DNA of 64,000 nucleotides, from positions 3,737,535 to 3,801,534 of the forward strand of contig CM026432.1 of NCBI GenBank assembly GCA_014871385.1, in the 5' to 3' direction. The notes beneath the pieces are model-generated. The model was not told the origin of the DNA. It made no database searches and was given only the letters and a program-made list of their open reading frames with translations. The position numbers and the translations under genes are program-made. Below are positions 1 through 13,228 of the stretch, piece after piece (the stretch's first letter is position 1; each line of letters opens with the position of its first letter). The DNA is from Ceratodon purpureus. Lineage: Eukaryota > Streptophyta > Bryopsida > Pseudoditrichales > Ditrichaceae.

Positions 1-1209
1 GAATCATCAACTAACTCACCTCACTCGAGAGCAATGAGGACGTGAAGATTTTCCACCTGGACCATATTGTTTAATTTTGTTTAGAGGCATACTTCTTTCC
101 TTTTTTTCGTACATGGTAGAAGGGTCACTGTCGGCCTGTTGGCAACTGAGAAGTAGGGATAAACATGAAACTAAAAAAGTAGAAGGTGGTAGGCAAGGAT
201 TAACAAAGGTGTGCCGAGAGTCTATTTACCCCAAGCGGAGGATTCCTTTAGTTGCGGCGGATGTACAGTACAGTACAGTATAGGCAAGCAAGATTAATAG
301 TATTGATCAGCACAGTTTTGTTCATATTTAATACACTTGTACAGTACAGCACCATTTTCTCTATGAGAAAAAGTTGATAATGTCTTTGCGGCAATCATTT
401 TGAAGCACTTGGTGCAGAATCCTTTACAGCTTGTGTGAAAGCATCATCTGTATCCGTTGATTTAGATCTGTTGTGCGGAGACCATCAGAGGTGAAGAGGG
501 CTTCGGTCCCGAATGGCATCCTCAGTCGGCAATGATGCTTCTACTCTGAATCTAGATGATATCCCGATTTATTGTTTACATTCTGGAGGGGTTTCTCGAT
601 GTGAAAATTCATATTTCGTCTTCACAACCATGGCCTGAATGTTTGCATCCTTCAGTTTCAAATTGTAACTCGTCAACGTGCACACTGAAAGGAAGATGGA
701 CGCTGTCGAGCAGTTAGTATTTGCAGACTAAAACCAGGGATGGTAACTGCAAGGTGTTTTTCAATTATTACCAAAAGAGCCTTACAAGCATGATAGGATA
801 CAGCAATAGGAAATGATGAAAAGAAAAATCCCGCATAAAGACCCTGCAACGAGTCTAAGGGCCGTGCAGACTGATGCTATGGTATTTTCTATAATGTTGG
901 GGAACATATTCTCTCGTGGAAGCCGTTGAATCTGTTAATGTTCGTGAGAAAAGTAAATATTCTAAGTTGAGGAAGTTGCGAACAATGTACAAAGTTTCTG
1001 TAGCTGTCTTGGGGAAGCTGTTGCAAGCAAAGCCGTGGAGTCCATGATTGTAGCATGCGAATACGTCACTAATACTCGACATACTTGTTGCGGCATCTAA
1101 TCCTTCCGCAATAAGCCTGTGTTCTACCTAAACCTCTCCACCACTTCTACGGAGGAGATGAATGTGCACAAAATATTCTTGTAACTGTGCTCCTGGTAGT
1201 CGATCCCGA
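1..1209. other. 3' flank of ETG1, no gene seen
   Basis: No open frame here has convincing protein character or splice context. The part next to the ETG1 stop codon is presumably 3' UTR. The only simple repeat noticed is a short run of the pentamer TACAG around 264-279. Confidence 0.5.
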
Positions 1210-4200
1210 TTACAAGCGGCGCAATCTTTCTGCACATCGGTGTTCTAACTCACGGACCATTCGCCAGCGTTCTGGCTTGAGTGTCGGTTCCAAGTAGCTT
1301 ACAGCCATCAGCCTTGCCATTGTCAGCCACCTGCAATCAACAATGTCATGGCAGATGTTTAGATGCGGAACATAAATACCTGGGTAAAGACTAATTGGTT
1401 ATAGATATACTCCTATTGCATTATGCTCCGCATTTAATGTCGTGCACGAGAACATTCTCGACCAAGCTATGCGGCTTCTCTCAAACGCATTGATTATTCT
1501 TGCATGGAAGTAGATAGAAGCCAGAGAATTAATGTCGTGGATCATGCTCTCGAGTCTCCACAAATGATATGACCACAAACGGTAATGACTTGCCTGTGAA
1601 AAATTTCAGGACCAAGTGTTCGGTCTTCTTGCCTGGCCGATACAAGATCATTCTCCACAGTCTGCGTATATGCAAAAAACTTCGTGAGGGAAAGTTGACG
1701 GCAACATCAAAATTCATGAGGTGTGGCTAATGTCGATCTTGTTAGTAGGATATCTCAAGTAACTTACCTTCTGCATAGATTCGTCAAGCGAGTGGTCCAT
1801 TGCCCGTGCCTTCACAATATAGTGACGCCAACTGATAAGATCCGAATCAGTTATATTGACTGGGCCACGGCTGGCAGATGGATTGAGGGGAAGAACAACA
1901 TCAGTGGGCAGAATCCTGGATTTCCCCTGAAGCACATGAACCAAGACTTATGAAATAAAGACGATATCGTTCCCTTGGTTTCAGTGAGATTTCCCTTGTC
2001 TATTGTATTCCTCAGAAGCGAAAGTCAAGCGTTTCTTGTGTTTCAAAAATAAAATAAAATAAAATAAGGACACATCCTACACACGATCAACGTGAGAAAC
2101 TTCTGGGCAGAAGTAGAATATACTTCTATGTCTAACAAACATGAGACATATGTCTGTTACCTGAGAGAGAACCAAAACAGGCACATCTGCTGGCATCTCC
2201 ATTTTATAATACTGGAAGTCATATTCAACCTGTTCGCGCATCAGCAGTTGAACTCAGTCTAACTTTTCCAGCCGTAAGAACCCAGTAGTAGGGTTGGTGA
2301 TACCAACACACAGCAGCATCGGCAGAAGCGAACACCAACACATCAAACATCTAAATTGCTCCAAAAAGATTGGGTTAAGGTAACCATCTTAAAACAGAAA
2401 GCTGAAATGAAGATTCTCACCTTTTGCCACTGGAGTAGATGCTTCAATACCTCCAGATTCTGAACACCAATAGTGCCAAGTGTACCTGCCTGCAAGGCAG
2501 TCTCGTCTAAAGTCAAGTGCGTCCCATCTGCGAGTTGTATTGCGCCCGTCACAAGCCTGCATTGTTGAAGAGAAGTGTTTGATATCAAGCGTACTATTTG
2601 ATCTTTTCCAAAACCGACGATAACAGGCATTCCATCCTCGGAGAAAATGACGAGCATCTCAAATGCCTATCAACTGAATCTAGACAGCAGCAAAGAGGGA
2701 CACATCGGAGGCCCACATCGAAGTTCTAATTAAATTAGTCATCACCTGTTGGTCTCATAATCTTTACGAGGTGCTATGGGTGCCTTGTTCAGAGTTTCGA
2801 GAGAGAGGGGCATCAAGTGCGAGCGTGGTATCAATTTAGAGATGACATTTGCAGCAGCGACTGCCATTGGAGATGGAGCACCTTCAGACCCAGGGTTGCA
2901 GCCAGTGAGGTTAAGAGACAGCTTTCCCAACGCCATGGAATCGACCCGCGCATGCACCTAGAAATTTGTGGAAAAGAAAATACCCCATACAAGTTCAGGA
3001 CATTGTACTCAAATAGTCGCAAACCAAAATAACCATTTTCTCGCACAATGAGCAATGCATGAGCAGACATATGAGGATCCAAGGACTAGCGAAATCTACG
3101 TCTAACCACCAAGCTAGAAAATGGAGTCTGTCAAAATCAAGTTAAAATTTGGAGATCTTGATAAAGACAACTAAATTTTGCAAGTCACAGGATCTGTATC
3201 ACAATTACCTGGGACAAGAGATGGAGTAGCAAGTACTCAGCAGCAAGAGCATCTCCACCAAGTGAGAAGGTAAGGTAATTCAGAAGAGACTGCCTGGTCT
3301 GCGCAAAATCTAATGGAAGAACCTGACAATCGCAGACATGTTCACCAAATTAGATGAAGGACAATCTTGAGAATATTGCACGAGACTACATATTATCACC
3401 AGAGTTTCACATCTCACATCGATGATTACAGACTCGTCCTATTGGACTGGCCATTCTAAACAACCACTCTACTTGAAGGAACAAATTATTCGTGCTCAAC
3501 ACTTGGTAATTTTAAACAACAATACCGTATCATTAAGCGTAAGAGAGAGTGAAGAGACTTACTGTAGGGGCAACTTCAGGTATTTGAGAAGTGAAATCGG
3601 ATGAGGAGATCTTTCTCAATGTAATACATTGCAGACGTGGAACCTGCAAAAGGACTTCATAAGCAGATGTTCGATATCTTCATCGCCTGCTTAACCTATT
3701 CCAGCTATTGTCAAAAGGACAACAAAAGGCAAAATGCTCCTGTATCAAAGTTGGTACCTCACCTTACTAGCTGGTAGACGCAAGGAAACATTGTCATCTA
3801 AAAACGCAGATCCAACAACACCCATGTCGTCGTTCACCACTCCATTCTGATGAAAACTTGTAGCGGACAGCTCGGGATCAAAGGTGAGAACCCCAAAAAC
3901 TTCCACAACATCATTCAGTTTCAGATCTGCGTCTTGACCATCATACACCTGCCAAATCACATTACAGAGGTTCAGCACACTACGCCGTTGGGCACGATCA
4001 AATAAACTCTGCATACATAATTTGCATAATGGATAATGGATACGACAGCTGGGTATAAAATAGAACCGACGACCTGAGTGCATTTCGTCAACTTACCTTA
4101 ACCAAGCAGGGCACAAGTTTCTTCCCTTCAGATGAAGTTAGGGGAATGTTAAGATCAAGGTCAGGTGCTGCTGAAGAGACACCTTGCGACGTAGATACTG

Positions 4201-6333
4201 CGTCATCTCCTCTCTGATAACTCCAGAACAAAGTACATGAATAATTTACATGACAAAACACCTTTCAAAGGAAGACTTAGTGGCGTACAGCTCTTGTGAC
4301 AGTAAAATCACCATGATAAGAATTAAATGACAACTAGATATATTCATGGCAACGAGTTCATTCGATATAAATTTCAAAAAATAAACACGGACTGATAGAA
4401 GGAATGTATATTTAATCAGTGAAAGGATGGATGCCATACCAGGCGTTTGTTGTCCCCACCGTCATCCGAAGGCGGCGCATCTGCTTCCATGGCCTGCAAG
4501 GAGACAAAAGTAGCTTGTATCTGAAATGTTCTGGTTAAAAAAAATACTGATGCTTGGTGAGAGGCACGCTACCGGGTAATGAATCTACATACCTCAGATT
4601 CTTCCTCATTTGAGGATTCACGACCCCGTTTTTCACCCTGTGACATTGTTGATGTGCTAGGCGTTGTTGATGTTCGCGTAGAATGTGGTTCCTTCACCCA
4701 TGAATTTTCTCCAGGGATCTGTCAACAGTCCCACATATGATTACGACTGCTTGACAACTCCAAGTTTTACTGTGGAAAAAATTATTGAGGAAGTATTCTA
4801 GGATACGTCTGAGAGAGCAGCTGATTATCAGTTGAAAGTAAGGTAAACTTCGGCGAGGTCATTAATTTCAAGAAACGAGAAAGTACATACCGGAACACAG
4901 TAAAAGAGACGCCTATCCCACATCTGAGGCTCTGCTTCTGGTCCAGAAGGCACATCAGCAGTATCCATATACTTGCTTGTGTGCCATACTCCTTGATCCT
5001 GTACAATGATGATCATGACTGAGTTTCCAAAATTTCGAGAGCCAATACTAAACGTAATATTATCAAGTATAGCTATCAAGGACTGAACGGAAGATACACA
5101 AATAAATGGTGCTTGCCTTGTATGCTCCAATGTAGTACTCGACGTCAAACATATCTTGCACCTGGTGCAACACGACATCATGTGCATTCAATTATCACCA
5201 ATTCAGCAAAAATAAATGCTTGTTCGTCGCTACAAGAGCAAACATGTGCGAATAAGGTAAAGGGTGCCTCATTTGAAATTTGATGTTATCAGTAGAGGAC
5301 AAGCAAATCCTCAAGGATATGATCTCTAAGTTGCATGATGTGAAAACATAATTGACACGATTGAATAGAAGTTGAGTCAATACGAATATTACCATGCCAC
5401 GAAACCGGACGAGAGAGTTAACAGGAATAGCATCCACTGGACCAGAATTGATCTCAGGGACCTGCACAAATTCATGCCCACATCCCACACTTCAGAATCA
5501 TAGAAGCCATCTCAAAAGGCTAAGAACCAAAGTTTCAGGGCAGGAACAATACACGCAGCTTCAAATCTCCACAAGCGAAGCAAAACTTCACATTCTTAAG
5601 CACTCATATTATCAATACAGACTTCAAAGTACCGTCCCAAAGAGTCCAAACTCAACACGCAGGAATGTCACAGAGTGGCATAAACAGGAGAAAAGCTTAA
5701 AGAGGAGCTTTGATTATTACAATCAAACGATCCAACACTGGATCAAAACTTTCTAAAAAAATGTGCCGAAGACAATTACAAAATTCACCCCCTCTTCCAA
5801 CAGCATTTTCTGCGATTACATTTGCTAAACCCAAGTTTTAATTAACCCAATGCTCGTTTTAAAAATCCTTAAAAAAAAATTAAAAAATTGAGAGCCTCAC
5901 CTAAAGATGGTATCACAATCAAACACCAACTCACAACCAACCAATCACCCATTCATCAGAAAATGAGCCTCTCTTCAAACAACGACGCCAACACACTGGA
6001 TTAACCCCAAAAAATCCAAAAAATAAAATCGGCACACAAATGTGAAAATGGGCTCACAATCGAACACAAACAACTAAACACTCATCAAACGCATCGCCCT
6101 CCTCTTCACATCCCACCACACTGGACTAACCCAAAAAAATTCAAACAAAATTTCCAGAGCTTTACCTGGAGGTGGCCATTCTCACGGAAGAGGCAGGTCT
6201 GGAAAAGCTCCTGGACGCCCCAGTCGGAGCGGGTGAGGTCGCGAGGCGAGGCGGCATTCCTGCAGGACTTGTCGAAGAGCACCCTGACGGCGCCCAGAGG
6301 GTTGCCATACAGGTCCATCAAGGGGCCCCCCAT
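1210..6333 (-). CDS. ETG1: Mini-chromosome maintenance complex-binding protein (MCMBP / ETG1)
   Basis: MCMBP/ETG1 binds the MCM2-7 helicase in the nucleus and in Arabidopsis is needed for replication and sister-chromatid cohesion; that role is family knowledge. I read 16 exons in gene order: 6333-6166, 5461-5393, 5161-5117, 4998-4891, 4718-4593, 4493-4440, 4213-4097, 3948-3763, 3643-3563, 3322-3209, 2957-2746, 2556-2421, 2229-2161, 1926-1768, 1661-1594, 1330-1210. They total 1833 nt (610 aa), close to the roughly 590 aa of the plant family. The start MGGPLMDLYGNPLGAVR matches the plant ETG1 N-terminus. Other recognisable blocks are NSLVRFRGM, YYIGAYK, WDRRLFYCVP, VYDGQDADLKLNDVVEVFG and the C-terminal WLTMARLMAVSY. 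Every exon junction keeps frame. Introns 3 and 15 use GC instead of GT as donor. No frame break was seen, so the gene looks functional. Confidence 0.95.
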
Positions 6334-6541
6334 GGCGCTCAGGCGATGAAATTGTGCTCAGTGAAGGCAACCCAGTGTGGGAGATCGGGTGAGTGGGGAG
6401 AATCGGTGGTGATCTGCGACACCCACAAGGGGGATTGCTCGGGTGGTGGCTCCGGTGGGTGGAAACTGGAGCGTTTTTGGAGAGTTTTTGGTGCGTTTTT
6501 GGAGAGTCCGGAACCCTGAACCCTGGTCTGGCTGTTGGCGA

Positions 6542-6566
6542 TTTGGCGGGAGTGGCGTTTCCCGCC
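6542..6566 (-). promoter_or_regulatory. Pair of E2F-like sites upstream of ETG1
   Basis: TTTGGCGGG at 6542-6550 and TTTCCCGCC at 6558-6566 both fit the plant E2F consensus WTTSSCSS. They lie 209-233 bp upstream of the ETG1 start codon. ETG1 was named as an E2F target in Arabidopsis, so E2F control is expected; binding here is an inference from sequence. Confidence 0.7.
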
Positions 6567-7263
6567 ATCTGACGTGGCGTTTGGTTGGGGCCTGTTACCG
6601 AGTGGCTCCCTTACCGTGAAGTAGGGGAGGGGGGCCCTTTTACCGTGGCTCCATTACCGTCGTTAGGTAGCAGGTTCGTTTCAAAAATAGTTCTATGATA
6701 AGGGATAAAAAAATCGGGATTTTTAAGGATGGAAAAAGGAAAATACGAGAAATTATTTTTTGTGATGTTTGTTTATTTTAGACTTCATGAAGCTATTTTT
6801 CGTATTTTTTTCTAAAAGAAGAAATTAAAATTTTGACAAATGAACCTTAATTTTTCAAATGTTTTTTGTTTTTATATGAAAAAAAAAAAGGAAGAATGGA
6901 AAAGGAGTTGGGGTTTATGGAAGATGTTGGTGCAAATAAAGTATTTGTTTGTTTTACTAATAAGGGACGATTTTTGCTATAGACCAAGATTATTTTTTCT
7001 ATGGAGTTTTTAAATCTATAATTGATTCCATCAATTCATCAATCAAACATAGGGCCATTCACAGCTTTCTTTTACTATTGGGACTCAGAGCCACTCCGTA
7101 AAAAAAGCAAATATGAGCAAATGTTATATCACTTATAGGCATGTCTTTTCTAGCTAAAGGCAAAACTATCCACCAAAGGTAAGATGCTCTAAAATCGCGC
7201 TTAAACTAAAATCACTTTAATGTACTACATTTACTCATTTCAAGGTTGAAATGTAGATATTCG

Positions 7264-7465
7264 TACTCCCTCCGTCTCACTAAAAGAGCATGGCTTGCTA
7301 GCAATAGCAGATTAAAGGGCACTTTTAAATTTAGAAACAAATTGACCAAATTTAGAATTAAGTTGCCAAATTTAGAAATGATTTGGCCAAATTTAGAAAC
7401 CACTCTCTTATTTTGAGATAGATATTTTTATCAAACCATGCTTTTTTAGTGAAACGGAGGGAATA
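7264..7465. mobile_element. Stowaway-like (Tc1/mariner) MITE with TA target duplication
   Basis: The element of about 198 bp starts with CTCCCTCCGT and ends with the near-complement ACGGAGGGAA. The terminal inverted repeats run about 30 bp with four mismatches and are flanked by TA on both sides (7264-7265, 7464-7465). CTCCCTCCGT is the classic Stowaway terminus of plants. Inside, at about 7326-7402, a 20-bp motif containing CAAATTTAGAA is repeated about 3.5 times. No coding capacity. Confidence 0.85.
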
Positions 7466-8025
7466 CAATATATTGCTTATTTATAAAGGTCAGAATGAAT
7501 AAGGGGATGCACTAGTCACCTACATTTCCGCCCTGAAATGAACTAATATAATACATTTGAACCATTTTAGACAAGAACAAGTTTGGATACTCCTCCTTTA
7601 CGTGCCTAAATTTCATATTACAAGCCATTGGATTGAGTAGCTTCTCGTATGCGTACCTACATTTCATGGATAATTTCAGAAACCTTTTAACATGATCACA
7701 TGTGAATTCTGCTGCAGATTGCAGCTTTGCTGCATTTCTTTTGTACACAAGTGTAACATCCCAAACAACAATGCTATCATAAACACTCGGCAAACACTCT
7801 ACATGTGCAAAAATCACTCAGGTGCCTAAAACCAACACAACACCACCAACGATTGTGCGTGCATATACTTTCTAACAAAACCTCCAAACTATCATTCCGC
7901 ATCTATTTAAAAGCACTTCTCTCCTGCAAGTTTATGCTAACTAGCACCTAGATTTGAAAGTTGCAAATTAAATTTTTGGTAAGTGTACTGTACATGACAG
8001 CAGACTATGGACACAGTTTTGATCC

Positions 8026-11000
8026 CTAGGCTGTTAAGTCGTCTGGAATACTTTGCTGATTGGAGCCCATGATCTTCCCTCCCACATCAGGAAAGGTCTG
8101 AAATCCTGGCAAGTTTGTCACAGTGCCATCATCTTCTACCTTGAGAGGGTAGCGGATCAGATGACCTCGCATATCAGTTATTTCTGGAGCAGCATACTGC
8201 TCCCAGTTCCTGTCTGCCATGTAGTTGATCCTTTGCACGCACTCCAAGCTCTGAGGTTGCTCAAACACCGGTTCCAAACATGCCAGATGCTCTGCCCATA
8301 GTGACATCCGGTACCCAAATACCTGCAAATTTCAACAAAACCACAAACATGTTTCAGTAAAAATCTTTAAGATAATAAATCCAACACGTTCTTGTTGCTC
8401 TGGAAAGACATGTTCTGATGATTAAGATCGACCTTCGGTGAAAATTCAAGTGCCTGTGTGCCAGAAGTTACGCTGTCGGTTGTGGTTTTTTACGAAGTCC
8501 TCGGAATGATTTAATTGGTGAGACGATGGAACATTTCACTGCAACAAAATTCATTTGTTTCATTGTGATGCTTGGAGTGGAACTGGATTAGGAGAAGTTA
8601 TTGAGTGATAAGAGTGGACACTCACCTGACCCCGGGGATGCCTTCTTTTGCAAGCCCATGTGTATTGCGGTTGGTATCCGCCCATGGCAATCTCTGTGTC
8701 TCTGGAGCCATCCATCGATCGCTGATTTATGTTGGCAGAGCCCATTATCACCAACTCATCGTCCACAATCATTCCCTTGGCATGCACGTATATCATCATT
8801 CGTCTGCTAGCTTGTGAACGTCCCTGCATTTTAAATGTTGGTAAGGTTAGAACTCGATTACAGCTAAATGAAGCCATTTAGTACTTAGTCTTACTTTCAG
8901 ATACAGGCAGGAGTGTAGTAAATTGCTGAGGCACATTAAAAAAATACAGCCCATGTTCATTCACGTAATAGATCTTTGAATCAAGAATTTGAAAAGGTCT
9001 AGATTAGCCACATGCTCACTTACATGCGGGGTGCTTTTCTCCGGTGGATTGAGAGGTGCAGGTTCATCGGGTTTTAGGGTCTCTCTGTTTCCAAGACAAT
9101 AGAAGTTCAAATAGTCTGTGGGTTTCGCCTGTGAAATTAGACCAGTCTCTCTCAATGTGTCTGCAATTTTTGCATACATCATCTTCATTGTTTGTGACTG
9201 AAGCAACACCACATGCACAAAGAATGATTAGCAAATACGTCACAAATTAATTGGAAAAAAATGAACTATGTGCACATGATGTATATGATCAAAAGATTAG
9301 GCGGGAAGGGGAATAGTAATTGTCCGTGAGACTGCAGATTGCGTGTTACCTGAAAATATAGGATTTCCTGAACAGGGGCACTATCAGCGATGCCCTCCGG
9401 CCACATCGGTATTACCACATACACTGCAAACCTCTTGCCCTCTCGAATCTTACTGCAAATCTTCAAAGTCAGCTCCATTGGAATGAGGTGGTTGGCACCT
9501 GTGTAACACGTCAATAATGTGACAATTTGTTGAGCATTAAACTTATGTTTGAATTTAACATGTTCGAAGCAAAGAAGTCATGGCAGGAGAGTCTACAGTT
9601 ATACATGCTTGCCAGAAGGCATATGTGCAATAAATTGATTACTTGCGACAGAATGGTGGTGTGAGGTTAAAAAAATGAGAGGAACTATTACCTGCTGTAG
9701 TATATTTTGGCCAATTGTATGAAGATCCCAAAAAATATTGGTTCTCAATATATACAAAATGCTGAGCAGAACGTATTGCCTTTATGTACGCCATCTGAAT
9801 GCTGATGTCTATAGCTACACTTTTACCCCACACGAGGTTCTGCATCACAGAATGAGCACACCGGCTGAATAAAAGTCCACGATATCAACCTCCTTGTGAG
9901 ACAGATAGAGTATGATCTGAAGTTATATTCTTCGAAGATTGATCGATGATCATATGCAGATATTCTACGTGCCATCGAAGGAACAATTCAAACCTCTTGT
10001 CCATCAGTATCTGCGCCTATCATTCAGAACGTGGAACATTCTAAACAAGGAACAGCCGGAAAGACTAACAGGAAAAAAACTTTAGGTTAGAAATAAAACA
10101 ATCGGGTAAGGAACAGTTTCTGACCTCTTTCTGAACCTCATCAACGGTGGTTGGAAAACCCTTCACAGATCCTGAGTCAATGGATCTAAATACCTGCGTT
10201 AAAAAAACGGGCCCTCAAAACATTAGTATCATAGGTGGCCTGATATCAAGGTGCTGCCATTCGGAAAGAATCACTCAGCTCAAAAGTTGACATTCTCTTT
10301 GTGTCAAAAAGGTTGCCGAAACTCATTCAAATTACATATTAGTCGAAACCGCAATATTAGAAGAACATCTGTATGCTTAACAAGCATAAAGATGAAGATA
10401 ATCTACGGGCAAGAACGCTTCCTTCAGTCAATGACCGACTGTAACCTACAATAAGAATCATAAATTGAAATGCTAAGTTTCAGTACCTGCACATGCCATG
10501 TTTCCGGATCATTGTCATCACTCACGAAAAGAGAACGATCCCCACTAGGAGGAGCTCGGTTGGAGGGACCCAACAGGTCATCGCGTCTGTCGATATCAAT
10601 CAACTCGTCGTCATGCCTTTTGGCGGCCTTCATCCAACGCTGCTCAAAATTTTTGAGAACATCATATGCCGCATGACCCTCAATTCTGCAATGCCAGTCG
10701 TGCCACGGTTCCCTCGGTCCACCGCTCTCGGGTTTATACTGTTTCAAAAATAGAGAAATCATCTTAGGTTTCAATACATTCTACTAAATAAATTGTACTG
10801 CAAAATCCTTCTCGGATTTGGTTTATCTGTTTTAAGGTTCTAGACCGCGAGACGTGGGTAACGTCGACAAATCAAAGTTTGATCATCAATGGTATTAAAA
10901 ACGAATTTAAGACTGAGATACAAAGTTGGTTTATATACTCCTTGCTCACCTCCCATGATTTGTTGCGGAAGTCGTTCTTATGTTCTTTCTGTAACGATGC

Positions 11001-13228
11001 GAAGAGAGTATGGGACGGGGTATCCCATCGACCTCCAGTAAGGTCCAGGCCACCAATAAAGGAGGTCAATCTCCTCGGGCCGGATGGCCCAACAGTGTCA
11101 ACGATTGTAATTTTCTGATGATGCGAGTATAGCGTTCCAACTACCTGCAATTCCAGTCAAATTTCAACAAGCCTCAGTTTTCAATAAAGCTCTACATTAT
11201 ACTCTAATCAGCTTTGTAGATTAAATCGCAAATGTCGTGAGCATACGATCGACAAGCAGTTTACAGTTAGGTTTGAAATGAAGAAATAGATCAAAGCTGA
11301 AGAAGCGACTGAAATTATCATGCCACTACTATTCGTTTAATACCAGTGGGGCGTACCTTTTGCCTGAACCAAGTCGTTTTGTTTGCACCATATCGTGGAG
11401 CAAGGACGCACCTGACTCCTGAATTCTTGAAAAACTTCTTCGTTTCTTCGTCGTGTGTGTTCATAACACCGGCCTAAACAGAGAGGAATATAAGTCAGCA
11501 CTGTCGCACTAAACCTTAAAGAAAAATGGCGTTATTTACCTGACAATTAAGCCCTCCAACACTTCATGCTGAAGTACTCAGCTGAATGAAAACCAACACT
11601 GAAATTCAAGCTTACAAACCACATTTTCAAGTTTATTTTCTGCAATACCGTTTTCACAAACAAGATGTCGTGAGATGTTTTGTCGTCCCAAACCAGCAAC
11701 AGCACGCGAACCCCCTGGCTTGCTTTCTTCTTCAACAACTCCCCCAATGTTAAATTTCCTCCTTCCACCACCGGACGATTTAAATCCCGAACTAACGTAA
11801 TTTTATCAAACACTGACCAGCCTGCTATGTACACCAAGACCTTCGCATCATTGATCGCAGTGCACATCTCTTCCCAGCACCGCGCTTGTACGAAGGACTT
11901 TCCACCATCAAGAGGAATGCTGGGAAGCGTGTCGTCATAAATATGGGCATCCTGATAGAGCGTCAGCCGACATCCCATCCTCAAGGGGAAATAAGTATTC
12001 GGCACTCCATGGGCGTCAATTCCTACACCTTGAGTGTAGATAGGATTCTGCTCAACAGGCATATACCTTGCAGAAAATTGTAGCTGAGCTCCTGCCTTGC
12101 AAGGATTGCCTTGCGAGTTCAACAAAGGAAACCAGCCGTCGACAACGCCTCCATTGAGAACTGATCCCGCTGAGATACTAACCTTGCCAATGAACTGGGA
12201 CCCCATGACATCCTGATCCTTGACTTCCAAAACAATATCACGCACGTGATGTGCAACAGGGATTTGGAAGTGCTCCTTCCACACAGGGTTGACGTTATTA
12301 CTAATCACTCGTGTGCGAGCCACTCTTGCATCACCGAGAACCACCGTTGTGTAAGGGTCACTGGTGATCGTAGTTGGAGCACCCATTCCGGTTGCCTCCT
12401 TCAGTTTAGATGTATATTGGCGAACTTTTTCAGAAAACATGTCCATGTTTGGCAAGTTCACGGCCTGAAAAATTCCAACCTCTAGTGTCCCGTGCAGCAA
12501 GTAGCCGGAATGGGACGCTGGGGGTGCGCTATAAATCTGGATTGCATTCCCGGATGGTACAGGATCCGGTTCAGGCTCATCCGTTATACGACCTGAAAAT
12601 CCATCAAAATTTTATTTGTATAAGCGGAACAAAATCTGTTTCGTGATAAAACAGGATCCTGATTCTATGAAACAAATCACCCGTCCCCAAAGAGACCTAG
12701 ATTGCATTTCGACATTTCCTACTTCGGCTTCTGATGTTACTAATTCAAATGCAGATTTGTAGATAACTCACCTGACCACTGATCTTGAGGTGGATATGGA
12801 GGCTGCCCGGTGGTGTAGGGACCTGTTGGATCAGCAACTTGATGAAATGAATGCCCAGGGCCATAGGGTGAAGGATTTGAAGGGCCTGGTTGGGCACTCG
12901 GGATATATGAAACAGGTTGTGGAGGTGCATATGGCTGATCTGGGTAACGCCCTGATCTAACAGAGCCTCCTGGTGAGTGGCTGAGGTAAGGATTATTCGG
13001 ACCAGGAGAAGAAAGGTTTGGAGCAGCTCCGGCTTTAAAAGAGCCTTCTGGTGAATGACTGACATAGGGATTGTAACCAGCATGGGAAGAAGGGTTTGGA
13101 GAATGCAAAGAAGAATTTACACCAGGAGGTGGAGAAGGGTTTGTAGAGTCTAAGGCGACAGGTTTTGTGGAAGTGAACCATTTGCCCACTCCAAAGAGAC
13201 CTCCATTGCGTTTGGCGTCTCCTGCCAT
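8026..13228 (-). CDS. PLD: Phospholipase D, C2-type, PLDbeta-like
   Basis: Hydrolyses membrane phospholipids to phosphatidic acid; C2-PLDs bind membranes in a calcium-dependent way. Eleven exons in gene order: 13228-12772, 12592-11649, 11473-11357, 11144-10950, 10738-10487, 10193-10125, 9839-9692, 9498-9350, 9197-9024, 8823-8626, 8322-8026; total 3000 nt, 999 aa. Residues 1-150 are rich in Pro, Gly, Ser and Tyr, with an internal repeat ([10 protein letters not shown] and [10 protein letters not shown]). The C2 domain covers about 185-345. Both HKD motifs are intact: H515/K517/D522 in [10 protein letters not shown] and H849/K851/D856 in [17 protein letters not shown] lies between them. The Pro-rich N-terminus points to the beta/gamma type rather than alpha. 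I chose the ATG at 13228; the frame extends slightly upstream but only from a non-ATG codon. All introns are GT-AG. Confidence 0.95.

Larger units (their letters stand above)
6334..8025. other. Intergenic region between ETG1 promoter and PLD 3' end
   Basis: The first 350 bp are GC-rich and should hold the ETG1 promoter and leader. The hexamer TTACCG occurs four times within 65 bp (6595, 6611, 6640, 6654). From about 6680 the sequence turns AT-rich, and it contains the MITE at 7264-7465. No gene was seen. Confidence 0.6.

Noticed and set aside
12246-12646. Plus-strand open frames inside the PLD locus
   Set aside because: Shadows of the C2-domain exon on the opposite strand.
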